Below are positions 9,301 to 24,300 of a DNA stretch of 64,000 nucleotides, piece by piece. The DNA is from Sphingomonas sp. (lineage in GTDB: Bacteria; Pseudomonadota; Alphaproteobacteria; Sphingomonadales; Sphingomonadaceae). Both the position numbers and the translations under genes were made by a program. Positions within the stretch are counted from its first letter, which is position 1. Each line of letters opens with the position of its first letter. The stretch spans positions 372,001 to 436,000 of the forward strand of contig JAFOMG010000006.1 of assembly GCA_017418975.1 (NCBI GenBank). The letters are read 5' to 3'. The notes beneath the pieces are model-generated. The model ran no database searches. It was given only the letters and a program-made list of their open reading frames with translations, and had not been told where the DNA came from.

Positions 9301-12300
9301 TGGTGGTCACGTCGCCGAGCGTGAGCGTGCCCGACGGTCCGGCGATCGCGATCGCCCCCACCGCGTTGATATCGCCCATGGCGAGATTGCCGGTGAGCAC
9401 CCTGGCCTCCACCGTGCCGCCATCGACCGCACCGAGCGCGTCGGCCCGGTACAGATTGATCGCCAGCTGGCCATCGGCATCCAGGCTCTTGCCCGCCAGC
9501 AACGTGCCGGCATTGGAGAAGGCGTTGCCGCTGGTGATCGACGCGGCATCGGCGGCGCCGAACGTCAGGTTGCCGCCCGCGCTCAGCGAGAACGCATTGG
9601 CGCCGGTGCCGGTCAGCGCGGCTCCGGCCAGCGTCAGGTCGCCGCCCGCGGCCAGGCTGATCGCGTTGCCCGCCTGGACGTTGCGGACATGCAGCTGGCC
9701 CTGCGCGGCACGGATCGAGACCGAACCTGCGGCTGCGAAGTCCGTCGAACCAAAGTCGAAGTCGCCGGCCGTGTCGGTGATGCTGAGCGAGCCGCCCAGC
9801 GTGCCGAGCGATGCGAAGCTGTTGCCCGCGAAATGGCCGGCGGTGAGCGTATAGTCATGCGCCACGACCGGCGCCAGGTTCAGCTCGATCGTGCCGGTGC
9901 CGGCGTTGAGCGTGACGTCATGGCCCTGGAGGAAGTTGATCCCCAGATTGCCGGACTGGATGGTGACGCTGCTGTTGCCGTCGGACTGGATCGTGTCGAA
10001 CACGCCGGTCAGCCCGAACAGGTTGATCGTCACGTCGCCGCCCAGCGAAGCGACCGTGCCGCCGCCGGTGCCGCAGCCGCAGCCGCCCAGGGTGCCGCCG
10101 GTGACGACCGAGTTCGCGACATCGATCGCGGCAACGGTATCGGCCCCGAGCGTGACATTGCCCTGCGCGACGAGCGCGAAGCCGTCGACCGCAGTCAGGC
10201 TGCGCACCGTGGCGCTGCCGCCCCCGGCGAACTGGCCGCCACCCGCAAGCGAGACCCGGTTGATCGCAAGATTGCCGGCGGAGATGACCGAGGCGTCCCG
10301 GGCAGCGTTCAGTTCGTCGATCGTGATCGCGCCGGTGAAGCTGTTCACGACCACATCGCCGCCCGAGCCGAGCGAGGCCGCCCGCACTTCGCCGCCGTTG
10401 ACCTCGAGATAGCGGTCGGCCGTCAGGATGGAGACGGCGGTGGTATCGACCAGGTTGCCGCCGGTCAGATAGAGATCATTGGCGGTGATGCTGCCGCCGC
10501 CAAGGATCAGGTCGCCGTTCCGGGCCTTCAGATCGACTCTGTCGCCCAGGGCCATGTTCACGGTGAGCGCGCCGTCCTCCAGATAGGCGCTGGCGTTGCC
10601 GGTACCGGCCTTCAGTTCGCCGATCGACAGGTCGCCGTCCAGCACGTTGACCGCGGCGCTTGCTCCCATGACCTGGGTGAGCGCCCCCGAATGGTCGAGA
10701 TTCACATAGGCGCCGGTATCGCCAAGGACCTTGGCCGTACCGGTGGAACCCGAAGCGCGCTCGAAATAAATGTCGTTGCCGATGCCGGAATAGTCGTTCG
10801 CGCCCAGTATCGCGTCGCCGGTGGTGCTCTGCACCATCAGGTCGCCGGCCGTACCCGTGAGCTTCGCCTGGCGCAGGATCGCGTCCCCGCCCTGTGCGTA
10901 GAGCGTGATGTTGCCGCCCGCGCTGGCATAGCCGGCGGTGATGCCGCCGCCGCCGGTGGTGGACAGGTGCACATCGCCACCGGCTTCGATGCTGCCGGTC
11001 AGGTTCAGGGTACCCGCGCTCGCGACACGGGCGTCGCCGGTGCCGCCATCGACATGGAAGGCCTCGAAGTTGCCGGCCGTGGTGGACACATCGACACCCG
11101 TCGCGCCGAGCAGCTCTCTCGCCTGGATCGCGATGGCGGAGCCGGTCACCGAGCCGGAAAGCGAACGGATCGTGCCGTTGCCGAGCAGGCCGGAGACCAG
11201 GAAGGAGATGTCGCCACCATATTCCAGCGTGCGGCCGCCCATGTCGACGGCGCCCAGGCTGGTCAGGGTCCAGATGCCCGCCCGGGCCCCGCCCGGCGCC
11301 AGCGCGCCGTTCAAGAGGGCCCCGCCGCTCAGCCTATAGTCGCCGGCGACATAGACGGTGCCGATATCGACGGTGCCGATGCCCGCATTGAGCTCGACAT
11401 CGCCGAAGCTGCTGCTCGCCCGGCCGAGCGCGATGCCCGTGCCGGTGATCGAGAGCGTGCCCGTGCCGACATCCACCTGCCCGCCGGTGATGTTGCCGGC
11501 CGCCGTGATCGTGAGGTTCCGCCTTGCCCCGAACGCGCCCGGCAGGGCCAGGTCGCCCTGGGTGTCGGTGACGAAGGCATCGAGCGGGACGACATCGAGC
11601 GGGTTGCCGCTCGCGAAGGTCAGCGCGCCAAGGCCGATGTCGCCGCCGCTGACCGAATAAGTGCCCGGCGTGGCGATCGAGCTCGCCTGGACATCGGCAT
11701 TGGCGACCAGCGTGACGTTCGCGCCCGCTACGGTGCCGAGCAGCAGCCGGCCGAGCGACCGCGCATCGACATCGCCGGCCGCGGAGATGGCGACCGCCGT
11801 GTTGTACATCGCATCGACGCCCAGCGTCGCGTTGCCGGTGGCCTGGATCTTGACCAGGCCTGGCGTGGCGCCGACGCCATAGTCGACGACGTTGGCGCTG
11901 GTGATCGAGCCGGTCGCCGCGCCGAGCGTGACGTTGCTGCCCGAGATCAGTGCCTTGAAGCCATCGCCCCCGGCGTCGTTGTTGCTGTACAGGGAGAGCG
12001 AGCCGACCGTGACGTTGCCGGTGCCGGTCACCGAGACATCGTCGCTGGTAGTGATGGCGCCGATGCTCAGGTCGTTCGCGCCGCCATTGAAAGTGACCTT
12101 ATTGCCCCAGAGCTCGCGCGCATAGCCGCCGCTGGCAGTGATCAGGATGTTGCCAGAGGCATAGATGCCGGCATTGGCGGTCAGATTTCCGTCGATGTTC
12201 AGCGTGACGTCGCCGGAGCCGAGGTTGCCGATGAGCCGCAGGTCCTGGGCGTTGGTGAAGCTGAATGCGGTGCCGCTATTGGCGGCGCCCTGCAGCCTCT

Positions 12301-15300
12301 GGACCTGGTTCTGCCGGTTGGCCGCGACGCCATAGCCGTAGAGCGCCAGCAGATCGACCGTCAGCGCACCCGCCGACTGGGTGATCTGGCCGGTCGCATC
12401 GATCACCGCCCCCATGGTCACGACGATATCGCCGGCGAGGTCGATCGCGCCGTCATTGTACAGCTGGAAATTGCTGGCGCTCACGTCACCGAGCGCGCTG
12501 AAGCGGATGGTGCGCGGGGACATCGGCGTATTGTAGAAATTCGCCCAATGCCCCGGCGTGGATACGTTCAACGTGCCGCCGGTGATCGGATCGGCGCCGG
12601 CGACGTTGATGTCCCCGCCCGCGATCAGCGTCATGGTCGAGCTGGTGCCGGCGGTGAGCGCGCCGGCGATGTCGAGGGCACCGCTGGTCTTGAAGGTCAG
12701 GTCGCCGCCCGCGCTCAGCGCGTTGATCCTGCCGATCGTGTTGCTGCCGCCGAGCAGCATGTCGCCGGTCGCCGAACCCGTAATGCTCGCGGCGCTGATG
12801 AGCGAGCCGGCGGACTGAGTGACCGAGCCGTTGGTCGCGGCCACGCTGAAGGCGCCCGCCGCGATGACGTTGCCGGTCAGGCTGACATTCGCGGCACTGA
12901 TCGAGACGGTGCCGCTCCCCGCCGAGAGATTGCCGAACTGGCCGACGCGATCGGTGCCGAACAACAGGCTGATATTGCCCGCAAGGGCGGTGGCGCCGAG
13001 CGTGCCGCTGATATCGGCACCGGCACCGCTATCGGTGACGCTGGTGCCGCGGACGAACAAATTGCCGTCCACGGTCGCGTTGTTCAGGGTGACCGCGCTG
13101 CCGGTCGCCGAGACCGTCGCATTGCCGTTGAAGTTGAAGTTCAGCTCGAGCGGCCCAGCCCCGGAGATGTTGTTCAGCGTTGCCGTGCCGGCGGTGCCGG
13201 TGTTGCTCAGGCTGATCATCGGCGTGGTGATCACGCCGCCGCTGGCCATGGTCAGCGCGAAGTCGGTCGCCAGCGCCGAGCGGACAAAGGCGACGCTGCC
13301 GGTGCCGTTCAGCCAGCCGGTGATGTCGGTCGTGCCCACCGCCAGCGAGATATTGACGCCGGAGAGATTGCCGAGATGGGCGATGACGTTGTCGCCGGTC
13401 AGCTCGATATCGCCGCCGGTGGCGTCGATATTGAGCAGGTTCGCCTTGACCGAGTTGGCGGTGATGCGGCCGACGGTCAGGTCCACCGTGCCGTTCCCGG
13501 CGGCGATCCGGCCGGCATTGAAGATATTGGAGCTGGTGGTGAGCGTGATGTCGCCGTTCTGCGAGGTCAGGCTGTCGATATAATTGAAGCTGCCGCCGAG
13601 CAGCTCGACGCTCCCCGCAGCAGTGACGTCGAGGATGTTGGCGGTGAACAGACCGCCCGGGTTGGTGACGCTGCCGGTATCCGAATAGAGGCCGAGCGTG
13701 CTGCCGGCATGGACGGTGCCCCACAGCGCGACGTCACCGACATTGCGGAAGAGGAAGTCGCCACTGGTGGTGACCGTGCCGAGCCGGCCGACCACATTGG
13801 CCTGCTGCAGGTCGGCGCTGTCCGCGTCGACGCTCAGCGTCTGCCCGGTGATCGTGCCGCCGGTCTGGTTGATGCCCGCGGCGCCGTTCAGCGTGACGCT
13901 GGTTCCGGCGGTGATGGCGCCGGTCAGGTCATAGGCGGCCGCGCCGTTATAGGTCAGCTCGGTGCCGGCACTGAGCGCGCCGACGGTGCCGATCGCATTG
14001 GCCTTGTCGAGCGAGAGCGAGCCATGCGCCGAGGCGGTGATCGAGCCGCCGGTCATCGCGCCCGACTGCCAAATATTGCCGTTGATCGAACGGACGTCGA
14101 TCGCCCCGCCATTCGCCGCGGTGATGCCGGCGATCGTGAAGGTGCCGGTGTTGACGAAGGTGACGTCGTCGCCCGCCAGGATCACGTCGCTGCCGGCGTC
14201 GATCTGGTTGGCCGCGCCCAGATCGATATCGCCCGCCGCGCTCACCCTGAGCCAGCCGGTGTTGATCCGGCCGCCCGTCTGGCGGACCGCGCCGCCGGCA
14301 TTCAGCGTGAAGGTGTCGTCCGCATCGACATCGGCTGTCAGCGTGACCGCATCCAGGCTGGCGATCTTGACATAGCCATTGGGGCTGCTCAGCGCGCCGA
14401 GCGAGGCGATGTGGTTGGTCGCGCCGTTCAGGTCGACAAAGGCATAGCCGGTGGCGATCAGCTTGTTCGCGGTGATCGAGCCGGAGGTCTGGCGGACATA
14501 GCCGCCATTCGCCGTGCCGCCGAGCGTGACGGTGTCGCCGCTGATATCGCCCTGGATATCCAGCAGGGTGGAGAGGATCGAGACGTCGCCCGTCGTGGCG
14601 GTCGCGCCATAGACATAGCTCATATTGCCGGTGAGCGAGATGCCGGTCGCCGCCTGGGCGGTGATCCCGCCGCTGTTGACCGCCCCGCCCGCCATCGAGA
14701 TCGAGCCGCTCTGGCTGGTCAGGAAGCTCTGGTACATCCCGTTCTGGATCGCGCCCGAGATGGTGAAGCTGCCGGCATTGGTGAAGGAGAGCTGCCCCCC
14801 GCTGAACCCGCCGAGCGAAGCGACATGGTTGGCGGTGGTCAGGTCGACATAGCCGCCGGCGAGGTTCAGCGTCAGCGTGCCGGCGGTGATGTTGCCGCCA
14901 GTGAGATTGTCGCCATTGTTGATCGTGACGTTGTGGCTGCCGGCGTCGATCGCGTCGATCTGCAGCGCCGTCCCGTTGCGCAGGTTGAGATTCGAGCCGG
15001 TGGAGATCAGGCCGATGCGGCTGATCTGGTTGCCGCTATTGTCGAGCACGACATTGGTGCCGGTGGCCGAGAAGATGCCGGCGACGATCGAAGTGCCGGC
15101 CTGCTGGGTGACGGCGCCGCCGTCCGAGATCATCTCGACGATATGGCCGGCCGCGCTGATGTTGCCGAGCGCGAAATCGCCGGTGTTGCGGAAGCGCAGG
15201 TCCTTGCCGTTCGAGTTCAGCGTCGCCAACGCGACGTCGTTGCGGTTGAGCAGGCTGATGCCGTTGGTCGCGCCCGTGCCGCTCGTCGCCTGAAGCTCGC

Positions 15301-18300
15301 TCGAGCGGATCACGCCGGTGCCGGTCTGGGTGAGGTTTCCGGCGGCGATGAGCCTCACCAGGCCCGGCGCCGAGATCTCGCCGTCGAGCGTCAGGTTGCC
15401 GCTGGCGTTCAGCGTGAAGCGGCCGTTCGTGGTGACGTCATTCACCGTGCCGATCGCATTGGCCTGGCCGAGCAGGATGTCGCCGCCGAGCGAAGTGACG
15501 GTCAGGGCGCCGGCGGAGATGGCGGCGATCTGGTTGATCCCGCCGGTGTCCGAGGTGAGCGAGAGCAGGCCGGGCGTGCTGACGGTGCCGAGCCTGATCG
15601 AGTTCGCCGAACGGAAGCGGATGTCGCCGGTGGTCGATACGAGCTCGATGCTGCCGAAGGGGTTGGTATTGTTGGCCGCGCCAAGGGTGATCGCACCATC
15701 CGCATGCGCGATCAGGTTGTCGCCGGTCAGCGTGCCGCCCTGCTGCAGGATCGCGCCGCTGTTCGAATAGAGTGCCAGCTGCTGGCCGAACGCGCCGACA
15801 TCGTCGGTCAGGATCAGGTCGCCGGCATTGGCGAGCGTGATGTCGCCGCTGGAGCCGAGATTGCGGACCGCGCCGAAACGGGTGACCGCGTTGGCGTTGC
15901 CGTCCAGGCGGATGCCGCCATCCGCGGTGAGCGTGGCCGTGTCGCCCACCGTCAGGATGGTGCCGACATTCTGGCGGATCGCGCCGCTATCCGAGACCAG
16001 CGTGAGGTTGCCGCCCACCGTCATGTTGGTCAGCGCGATATCGCCACTGTTGCGGAAGCGCAGATTGCCGCTGGTTGTGCTGAGCCCGCCCAGCGCGGTG
16101 ACGTTGTTGGCCCGGAACAGGTCGAGCCCGGTGCTGGCATAGGCCGAGAGGCTGGCCGTGATGATCGCGCCGCCGGCCTGGCTGATCGCGCCGTCGGTGG
16201 AGCTGAGCGTTACCGAACTGCCCGAGATGGTGCCGAGCAGCGTAAGATCGTCGCGCACCGTGAAGCTGACCGCATTGCCCGCGGTCAGATCGCCGAGCTG
16301 CCCGACCTGGTTCGCCCGGGTCAGCACGATCTGGTTGCCCGCGCTCGCGTCCAGCCGGGCCGCGGTGATGATGCCGGCATTCTGGTTGATCGAGCCCAGG
16401 TTGGCGTTCAGCGAGACGGCATTGCCGCCGCCGGCCGTGATGTCGCCGCCCAGCGCGAAGCCGCTGTTGCTGGAATAGGAGATGCCGCCGTTCTGCGTCG
16501 CCAGGCCATAGATCGTCCCGACATCGTTGTTGGCGTTCATGGTGATCGCACCGGCGGCGGTGACGTCGAGCCCGCCCGCCGTGATCGCGCCGCCGAGCTG
16601 GGAAAGCGTGCCGCCCGTGCCGAGCGACAGGCGCCCGGTGCCGAGGTTGATCGTGCCGTTGACGCTGAGGCTCGAGCTGGACCGGAAGGATGCGTCGCCG
16701 CCCGCGGTGACGTTGCCCAGCGTGCCGATCCGGCCGCCCAGGTTGATGGTGCCGGAAGCCGCTGCGTTCAGCGTATCGACATTCACATAGTCGCCAAGGT
16801 TGCCGATGCTGCCATTGGTGACGGTGAGCGAGGCGGTTCCGCCCTCCACGGCGCCGAACCGGGTATTGCCGTCCGAGACGACGGTGATGCCGCCGCCATT
16901 GTAGGCGATCAGTGCGTCTACGCTGCCCAGCTGGTTGGTGGCGCTGGTCAGCGAGATGCCGCTCGCGCGCAGGTCGAGGAAATTGCCCGGAGCGTAGAGG
17001 ATCTGGCCGGCGCTCTGCGTGATGTTGCCGCCCTGGCTCCAGAGCTCGAAATAGGGCGAGCTGATCGTACCGGTCAGCGCGACATTGCCGCTGGTGTAGA
17101 TCTGCGCGGCGGTGTTGACGTTGCCGACCCCGGCGATGCTGTTCCAGATCCCGCCCGAACCGCGCAGGCTGAAGCTCTGGCCACCGCTCAGATTGATCGC
17201 GCCCGAAGTGATCAGGCCGCCATTCTGCCGGACATTGGCGTTGGCAGCGATCGTGGTGAGCGAGAGCGACTGGCCGTTCAGCGCGTTGATGTCGCCGGTG
17301 ATGTCGAAGCTGTCGGCATCGGTATAGGCGATGCCGCCAGAGGCAGCGTTGGTCAGTCCGGCGATGTTGGCGACATTGTTGGTCGCGCTGGTGAGCGAAA
17401 GGCCGGTGGATGCCGTGGCGCGCAGCGTGCCGGCGACGATCCCACCGCCGCTCTGCGTCATCGCATGGCCGATGCTGACCAGCAGCACTTCCTGGCCCGC
17501 CGCCGAGATGTTGCCCGCCAGGTCCAGGTTCGTGAAGGTGGAGAAGAGGATGCCGCCGCTGGTGCTGTTGGTCAGCCCGGCGATGGTGCCGATGGCATTG
17601 CCGGCATGGCCGAAGGCGATGCCCGTCGCCGCCTTCGCGAAGAGGCTGTTCGCGGCGATCGGGCCACCCTGGCTGATCGCGCCGGTATCGGAGGTCAGCG
17701 AGAGCGCATTGATGGCATAGCCCGGTATCCCGGCGAAATCGATGCTTCCCAGATTGCGGAGCGTGACATTGCTGCCGTCGCCATAGGCGAAGCTGGAGCT
17801 GGCGCCGGTGAAGTCGTTCGCGCCGCCGAGGATCAGGTCGCCGCCCGCAGTCACGCTCAGGCTCGGCGCCACGATCTTGGCATTGCCGCTCTGCACCACC
17901 GAACCGCCGGCAGCGCTCAGCGTCGCGCTGGCCGCCGAGATCGTGCCGGCCGTCTGGGCGATCCCGCCGCTCGTCGCGGTGAGCGTCGCGCCGTTGGTGG
18001 CCGTCACGTTGCCGTCGAGCGTGAATCCGGTGCTGGCGAAATCGATGCTGGTGCCGCTCAGGCCGTGCACCGTCGCGACCTGGTTGCTGCTGCTCGTCGC
18101 CGAAAGCTGGCCGCCGGCATTGGCGGTGAGCGAGCTGGCCTGGAGGCCGAAATTGTTGACGGTGATGTCGCCCGCCGCGCTCAGGGTGACGTCGCCCGCG
18201 GGGTTCATGAACTGCAGGTACAGCGCGTCGCCGTTCAGTCGCACGGTGCCGCCAGCACGGACCACGGTGGGCGTCGCGGCGCCGAAGCTGTTGCTGCCCA

Positions 18301-21300
18301 TCAGGTCGAGATTGGCGCCGGTCAGGATCGATGCATTGGCATCGATGCGTCCCGTGCCGCTCTGCACGATGTCGCCGCTGCCGCGCAGGGTGACGTCATT
18401 GGCCGAGATCGTGCCCGCCGTCTGCGAGATGCCGCCGCCATTGGCCAGCAGGTTGACCGAGCGCAGCCCCACCTTGCTGGCGCTGACGTCGCCCGCGACG
18501 GTGAAGCTGCCGGCATTGGAGACGAGGACGTCGCCATAGGTGGCGACCAGCTTGCTGAAGCTGTTCACGTCGACGCTGTTGGTCAGGTCGATATGGCCGG
18601 CGGTCATCGACAGGCCGTCGACATTGATCCCGCTCGAGGCGAGATTGCCCCCGGCGGTCACCACGGCATTGCCGGTGGTGTTGAGCCCCACGACGATCCC
18701 ACCCGAACCGCCATTGTTGAGGGTGATGGTGCCGCCGCCGGTCGAGGTGCCGATGAAGTTGGTGAAGCGGTTGTCGCCGCCGAGCGTGATGTTGCTCGCC
18801 GCTGCCATGGCGCCGGTGGTGACGTTGACGGTCCCGCCGCTCTGGGCGATCGCACCGGTCGTGGCGATCAGGCTCGTCGCGATGGCCGTGAAGGTGCCGG
18901 TCAGATCGATATTGTTGTCGGCGACCAGGGTGAAGCCGCTGTTGACGCCGATGCCGTCGAGCTTGATGTCACCCGCGGCGTAGATGGTGGCGTTGATGGC
19001 AACCACGCTGAGCTTGTCCGCATCGACCTTGCCATGCGGGGTGGTCACCACGCCGACGGTGGTGGTGCCCGTGGTGATGTTGCCGGTGGTGCTGAGGAAC
19101 ACGGTGCCGGGCGCGGTGATGTCGCCTTCGATCGCCAGGCCGCCGGTATCGCGGATGCGGATGTCGCCGACATCGGTGGTGAGACCCGCCAGTGTCGTGA
19201 AGTTGTTCGAACTGCTGTTGAAGCCGATGCCGGTCGCGGCATGCGCGATGAGCGTGTTCGCGGTCAGGGCGCTGGTCTGGCTGATCGTGCCCGTGTCCGA
19301 GGTCAGGTTCAGCGTGCCGATCGCCGTGCCGTTGCTCGGCAGCAGCAGGTTGCCCTGATTCCGGATGGTAACGTCCGCGCCCACGCCATGGCCCATGTCC
19401 GTCAGCGTGCCGAAATTGTTCGCGCCGCCGATCAGCAGGCTGGTGCCCGCGCCGATCGCCAGCCGGTCGGCAGTGATCCCGCCCGCGCCCTGGGTGATCG
19501 CGCCGCCGCCGGCGTAGATCTGGACGCCGCCGCCGGAGATGTTGCCGCTCAGGCCGAGCGCGGTGGCGGTGTAGATGTTGATGTCGGTGCCGCTCGTGCT
19601 CTTGGCGGTCAGGTCGCCGAGCCCGCGGATCTTGTTGTTGCCATAGGTGAAGACGATGCTGCCGTTGGTGGCGGTGGCGGTCAGCTTGTTGGTCTCGACA
19701 TAGACGCCGGTGATATTGCCGGTGTCCGAGGTCAGCGTGAGGTTGCCGTTGTTCGCGACCTGGTTGCCCGCCCCGCCCAGGTCGAGCGTGCCGACCGTGC
19801 GCAGCGTGAAGTCGCGGCTGATCGAATAGGCGTCGAGCGCGCCGATCTCGTTCGCCCCGCCCAGCGAGACGTCGATGCCGGTGAGCGCCAGGGTGTTCGC
19901 CACCACCTTGGCACCGCTTGACTGGGTGATATTGCCCACGGCCTGGAGCTGGACATTGTCGCCGGAGATCGTGCCGCTGTTCTGCAGGATCGAGTTCTGG
20001 CTCGAATAGAGGCGGATATACTGGCCGGGGGCGTTGGCGGTGACGTTGCCGTCGAGCTTGATGTCGCCCTTGTTCTCGATGTCGATCGCACCGGCCGACG
20101 AGGTGAGATAGCGATAGCTGCCGACATTGATGGCGACGGTCTGGTCGTTCAGATAGATTCCGCCGGCCGCGTTGATACCCACCGAGCGCGCGATCACGCT
20201 GTCGTTGTTGCCGGCCGCGCCGCCGGCATCGACGGTCAGGTCGCCGGTGGTGTCGATCTTGAAGAAGATATTCGCATTGCCGGTGAGATTGATATCACCG
20301 CCATTGCTTGAGCTCGCCCAGATGATCGCGTTGCCGGTGCTATCGAGCGTGATGCTGTCACGGGCGGTGGCGGCAACCGAGTTGGCCGAGATTGAGCCGC
20401 TGGCGCCGCGCCCGATCGTGCCGAAATTCGCTTTCAGCGTCGCATCGCCGCCATTGGTGTTGAGCAGGCCGGCGACAGTCAGGTTCCCGTCGGTGTCGAT
20501 CGCGAAATTGCCGTTGGTGGTGACGGTGCCGAGCTGGATGTTGCCGCCCGCGACCAGATTGGCATTGGTCGCCGAGACGTTGAGCAGGCTGCCCGCGATG
20601 ACCAGCCCGCCATTGGTGGTGATCGCGCCGCCCGAAGTAAGCGTGAGCGCGCCGGCTGCACGGACCTGGCCGGTAAGGTCGAAGGCGTTGCTGTCGACGA
20701 TGGTGACGTTGCCACCGGTGCTGCGGATCGCGCCGAGATGATCGATGTCGTTGCCGGCCTGATCGAGCACGATGTCGCCCGCCGCGCTGGCCTTCAGCGT
20801 GCCGGCCTCGAAGAGGTTGCTGAAGCTGGTCTGGCTGATCCCGCCCGTGTCCGACGTCAGCGTGACCGTGCCGCCCGGCGCTTCGATCTGATAGTCGAGC
20901 ACGATCGCGCCGACATTGCGCAGCGTGATGTCGTGGCCGGTGCCGCTGTCGTACTGATCGGTGTCGAGCCGCCCGACCACGTCGATCTGGTTGGCCCCGG
21001 TCAACGAGATATTGCCGGTGGTGATGACGTTGAGCCGGTCGGCATCGATGATGCCGCCGGTCTGGTTGAGCCCGCTATTGCCGTAGAGGCTGACGCTCTG
21101 ACCGGTGACGTTGCCGGTCAGCACCATGTTGCCATTGTAGGTGGTCAGCAGGATGGACTGGCCTGCGGTGATGGTGCCGAGCGAGGCGATCGTGCCGGCG
21201 AGGCTTATGGAACCCGCCGCACTCGCGGTCAGGCGCGACGTGGCGATACCGGCGTTGGTGGCGAGGATGCTCCCTGTATCGGAGATCAGGGTGAGCGCGC

Positions 21301-24300
21301 CACCCGTCCGATATCCGCCGGTCCCCCCGAGGATCGGACTGAGATCGATGTTGCCGAGATTGCGCAGCGTCAGGTCGCCGCCCACCGCAAGGTCGGTGAG
21401 GGTAATGAAGTCGTTAGCCTCGCCCAGCGTCGTGGTACCGCCGCTGGTCAGCGACAGGCTGGTGGCGTGCAGCGCGGCGCCGGTGCCCTGGCTGATCGTG
21501 GTGCCGGCGGTGAGCGCCATCGTGTCGGCGGTGAGCGTCGTGCCCGCATTCTGGGTGATCGCGCCGCTGGTCGAGGTCAGCGCCAGGCTGTTGCCGGCCG
21601 CATTGATCGACTGGCTAATGTTGAAGCTGCCGGCATTGGTGAAGGCGCTCGCCCCGCCCGCGCTCAGCGTGCCGAGATTGGTGACGGCGTTGGCGCGGGT
21701 CGCGTTTACCCCGGCGGTCGCCGACAGGTTCAGCGTATCGGCGGTGATCACGCCGCCGGTCTGGTTGAGCGCGCCTAGTTCGTCGGAAATCGTCACCGTC
21801 TGGCCGGCAGCGCTGATATTGCCGGCCAGCGTGGTGCCGTAGCCACCGTTGTTGGTGGCGATGCGGATGCCGCCACTCGTCGTGTTGATGAGGGTACCGA
21901 TATTGATGATGTTGTTCGCGCCAAAGGCACCGCCCGACAGGTCGATGCCGGTGACGGCGCTCAGGTTGAGGGTGTTGTACGCATTGACATAGCTCGTTCC
22001 GCTCTGCTGGGTGATCGCCCCGCCCGAGGTCAGCGAGATCGTGTCGCCCGTGAGGCCTTGTATAATGGCGAGGTCGCCCACGGTGTTGATCGTGACGCTG
22101 GTGCTGCCCTGCGTCTGGAGCAGCTTCGCGAACTGGTTCGCGCGGGTGAAGGTGACCGTGCCGGCCTGAGCGCCGAAAGCGTCGGCGCTGATGATGCCCG
22201 CGCTCTGCGTAATCGCGCCGTTGTTGCCGGCGCGCAATATGATGGACCCGGCGCCAGCGGTGAGGTTGCCCGCGACGTCGAAGCCGTCGGCATCCTGATA
22301 CAGGGTGCTCCAGCCGAGATTGGTGATCCCGCCGATCGTCGTGACATTGTTGTTGGTGCTGCCCAGCGCGGTATAGCCAGCAGCGTTCAGAATGAGCTGG
22401 TTCGCGCGGACATAGATGCCGGCGCCGTTGTTCTGAGTGATGCCGCCGGTGTTCGAGGTCAGCGTGAGCGTGCCGCCCGTCGCGTCGATCCGGCTGTCAA
22501 GAATGATGCCGCCGTCGTTGCGGAAGGTGATGTTGTGGCCACTGGTGAACAGATTGGCGATGAGGCTGCCCACCGTGGTGACTGCATTCGCCTGGTCGAG
22601 CGTGATGTTGTTGTTGGCGGCGACGTAGAGCGTGCCGGCGGTGATCTTGGTGCCGGCGTTCTGGGTGATCCCGCCATTCATCGCGAGCAGATTCACGGTC
22701 GTGGCGGTGATGTCGCCGGTCAGGGTGAATCCGGGAACATCGGTGCCGATCTGGATGTCGCCAGCCGCCGTCAACGTGCCGAGCGAACCGATCAGATGAG
22801 AGCCCCCGCCAATCAGGATCGAGCCGTTCAGCGCCGTGGCGGTTAGCTTCGAGGTGGTGAGGATATTGCCGGCACTGATGTCGCCGGTGTCCGAGGTCAC
22901 GGTCAGCGCGCCGCCCAGGGTGGCGCCGCCGCCGGTCGTCGGATCGAGATCGATGCTGCCCAGGTTGCGCAGCGTCAGGTCGCCACCGATCGAGAGATCG
23001 GCGATGCTGGTGAAGTCATTGGCCTGCCCGAGCGTCACATTGCCGCTGCTGGTGAGCGACAGGGCGCCGCCGTGCAGCGCCGCGCCGCTGGCCTGGGTGA
23101 TCGCGGAGGCGCCATTCAGCTTGATGATGTCGCCGGTGATCGTGCCCGAATTCTGCAGGATGCTCCCGCGCGAGGTCAGGCTGACGGTATTGCCCGCGCC
23201 GCCTGCGGTGACGTCGCCGGCAAGCTTGATGTCGCCGTCGATATCGACACTGATCAGGCCGTCGTCGGTGGAGAGGTGGCTGAAGCCGCCGACATCGACC
23301 GTGAAGCCCGTGTTGATCAGGCCGATTCCGGTACCCGCGGTGATCGACACCGAATGCGCGCCCAGATCGCCGGTGTTGTACGCCTGCCCGCTCGTCTCGA
23401 CGGTGAGGGCGCCGGTGGTGGTGGCCGCGAAGCCGAGATCATTGTCGCTGCTGAGATGGATGTCGCCGCCACCCGTCGAGCTCGCCCAGAAATTGGCGAA
23501 GCCCGAACCGACGAGGGTGATCGCACCTGCGGCATAGGCATTGGTCGCCCAGGCCGAGATCGTGCCACCATTGCTGGTGATCGCGCCATTGGTGGTGGAC
23601 AGGATCAGGGTGCCAGTGCCGGTGTTGATCGCGCCGGTCAGATCGATATCGCCGTCGTTGCCCAGGTAGAAATTGTTGCCGCCAGACGTGCTCACTGCGC
23701 CGAGCTTGATGGCCCCGGCCCCGGTCAGCGATGCGCCGCCGCCGGCGGTTACCGCCAGCGTGCCGCCGAGCGAAAGCGCGCCCGAATAGGTTTCGATCGC
23801 CCCGTCGGACCGGAGGGTGATGTTGCCCGCCGCCGCGCTGATATCGCCATTGATGTCGAAGCCATCGGCTTCTCTAAGGCTGATATTGCCCGTCGCGCTC
23901 GTCAGGCCGGTGACGCTGCCGACCTTGTTCACGGCGTAAGTCGCATCGTCGAGCGTGATGTCGCCATGCGCCTGGACGTTCAGCGTGTCGGCGGTGAAGC
24001 CGTACGCGCCGACGGAACCCTCGTCCGAGATCAGCTTGAGCGCGTGGACGGGAACGAGCCACATGTCAAAATTACTAGTATCGAAGTACAGATTGCCGAC
24101 CGAGCGTATCGTGATGTCGGCGTTTGTGCCCCAGCTGAAATAGGGGAAATCGCCTAACTGGTTCGCGCCGGTTAACAGCAGGTCGGTACCGGCAATTGCC
24201 CCAAAAACACCATTGCTTGCCTGAACGCTCGCGCCGCTGTCCTGCTTGATCGCGTAGGTGGCGCGGAGTGAAATGTCAGATCCGAAGATCGTGCCGGCGG

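Noticed and set aside
6332..19921. A 4529-codon open frame on the plus strand antisense to the giant exoprotein gene
   Set aside because: The sense strand has a clear signal peptide, TPS domain and YDG repeats. The antisense translation is Arg/Ala/Asp/Gly-rich without domains, membrane segments or a ribosome site. Third-position GC bias and the repeated Gly/Thr/Asn-rich codons keep the antisense frame free of stops.
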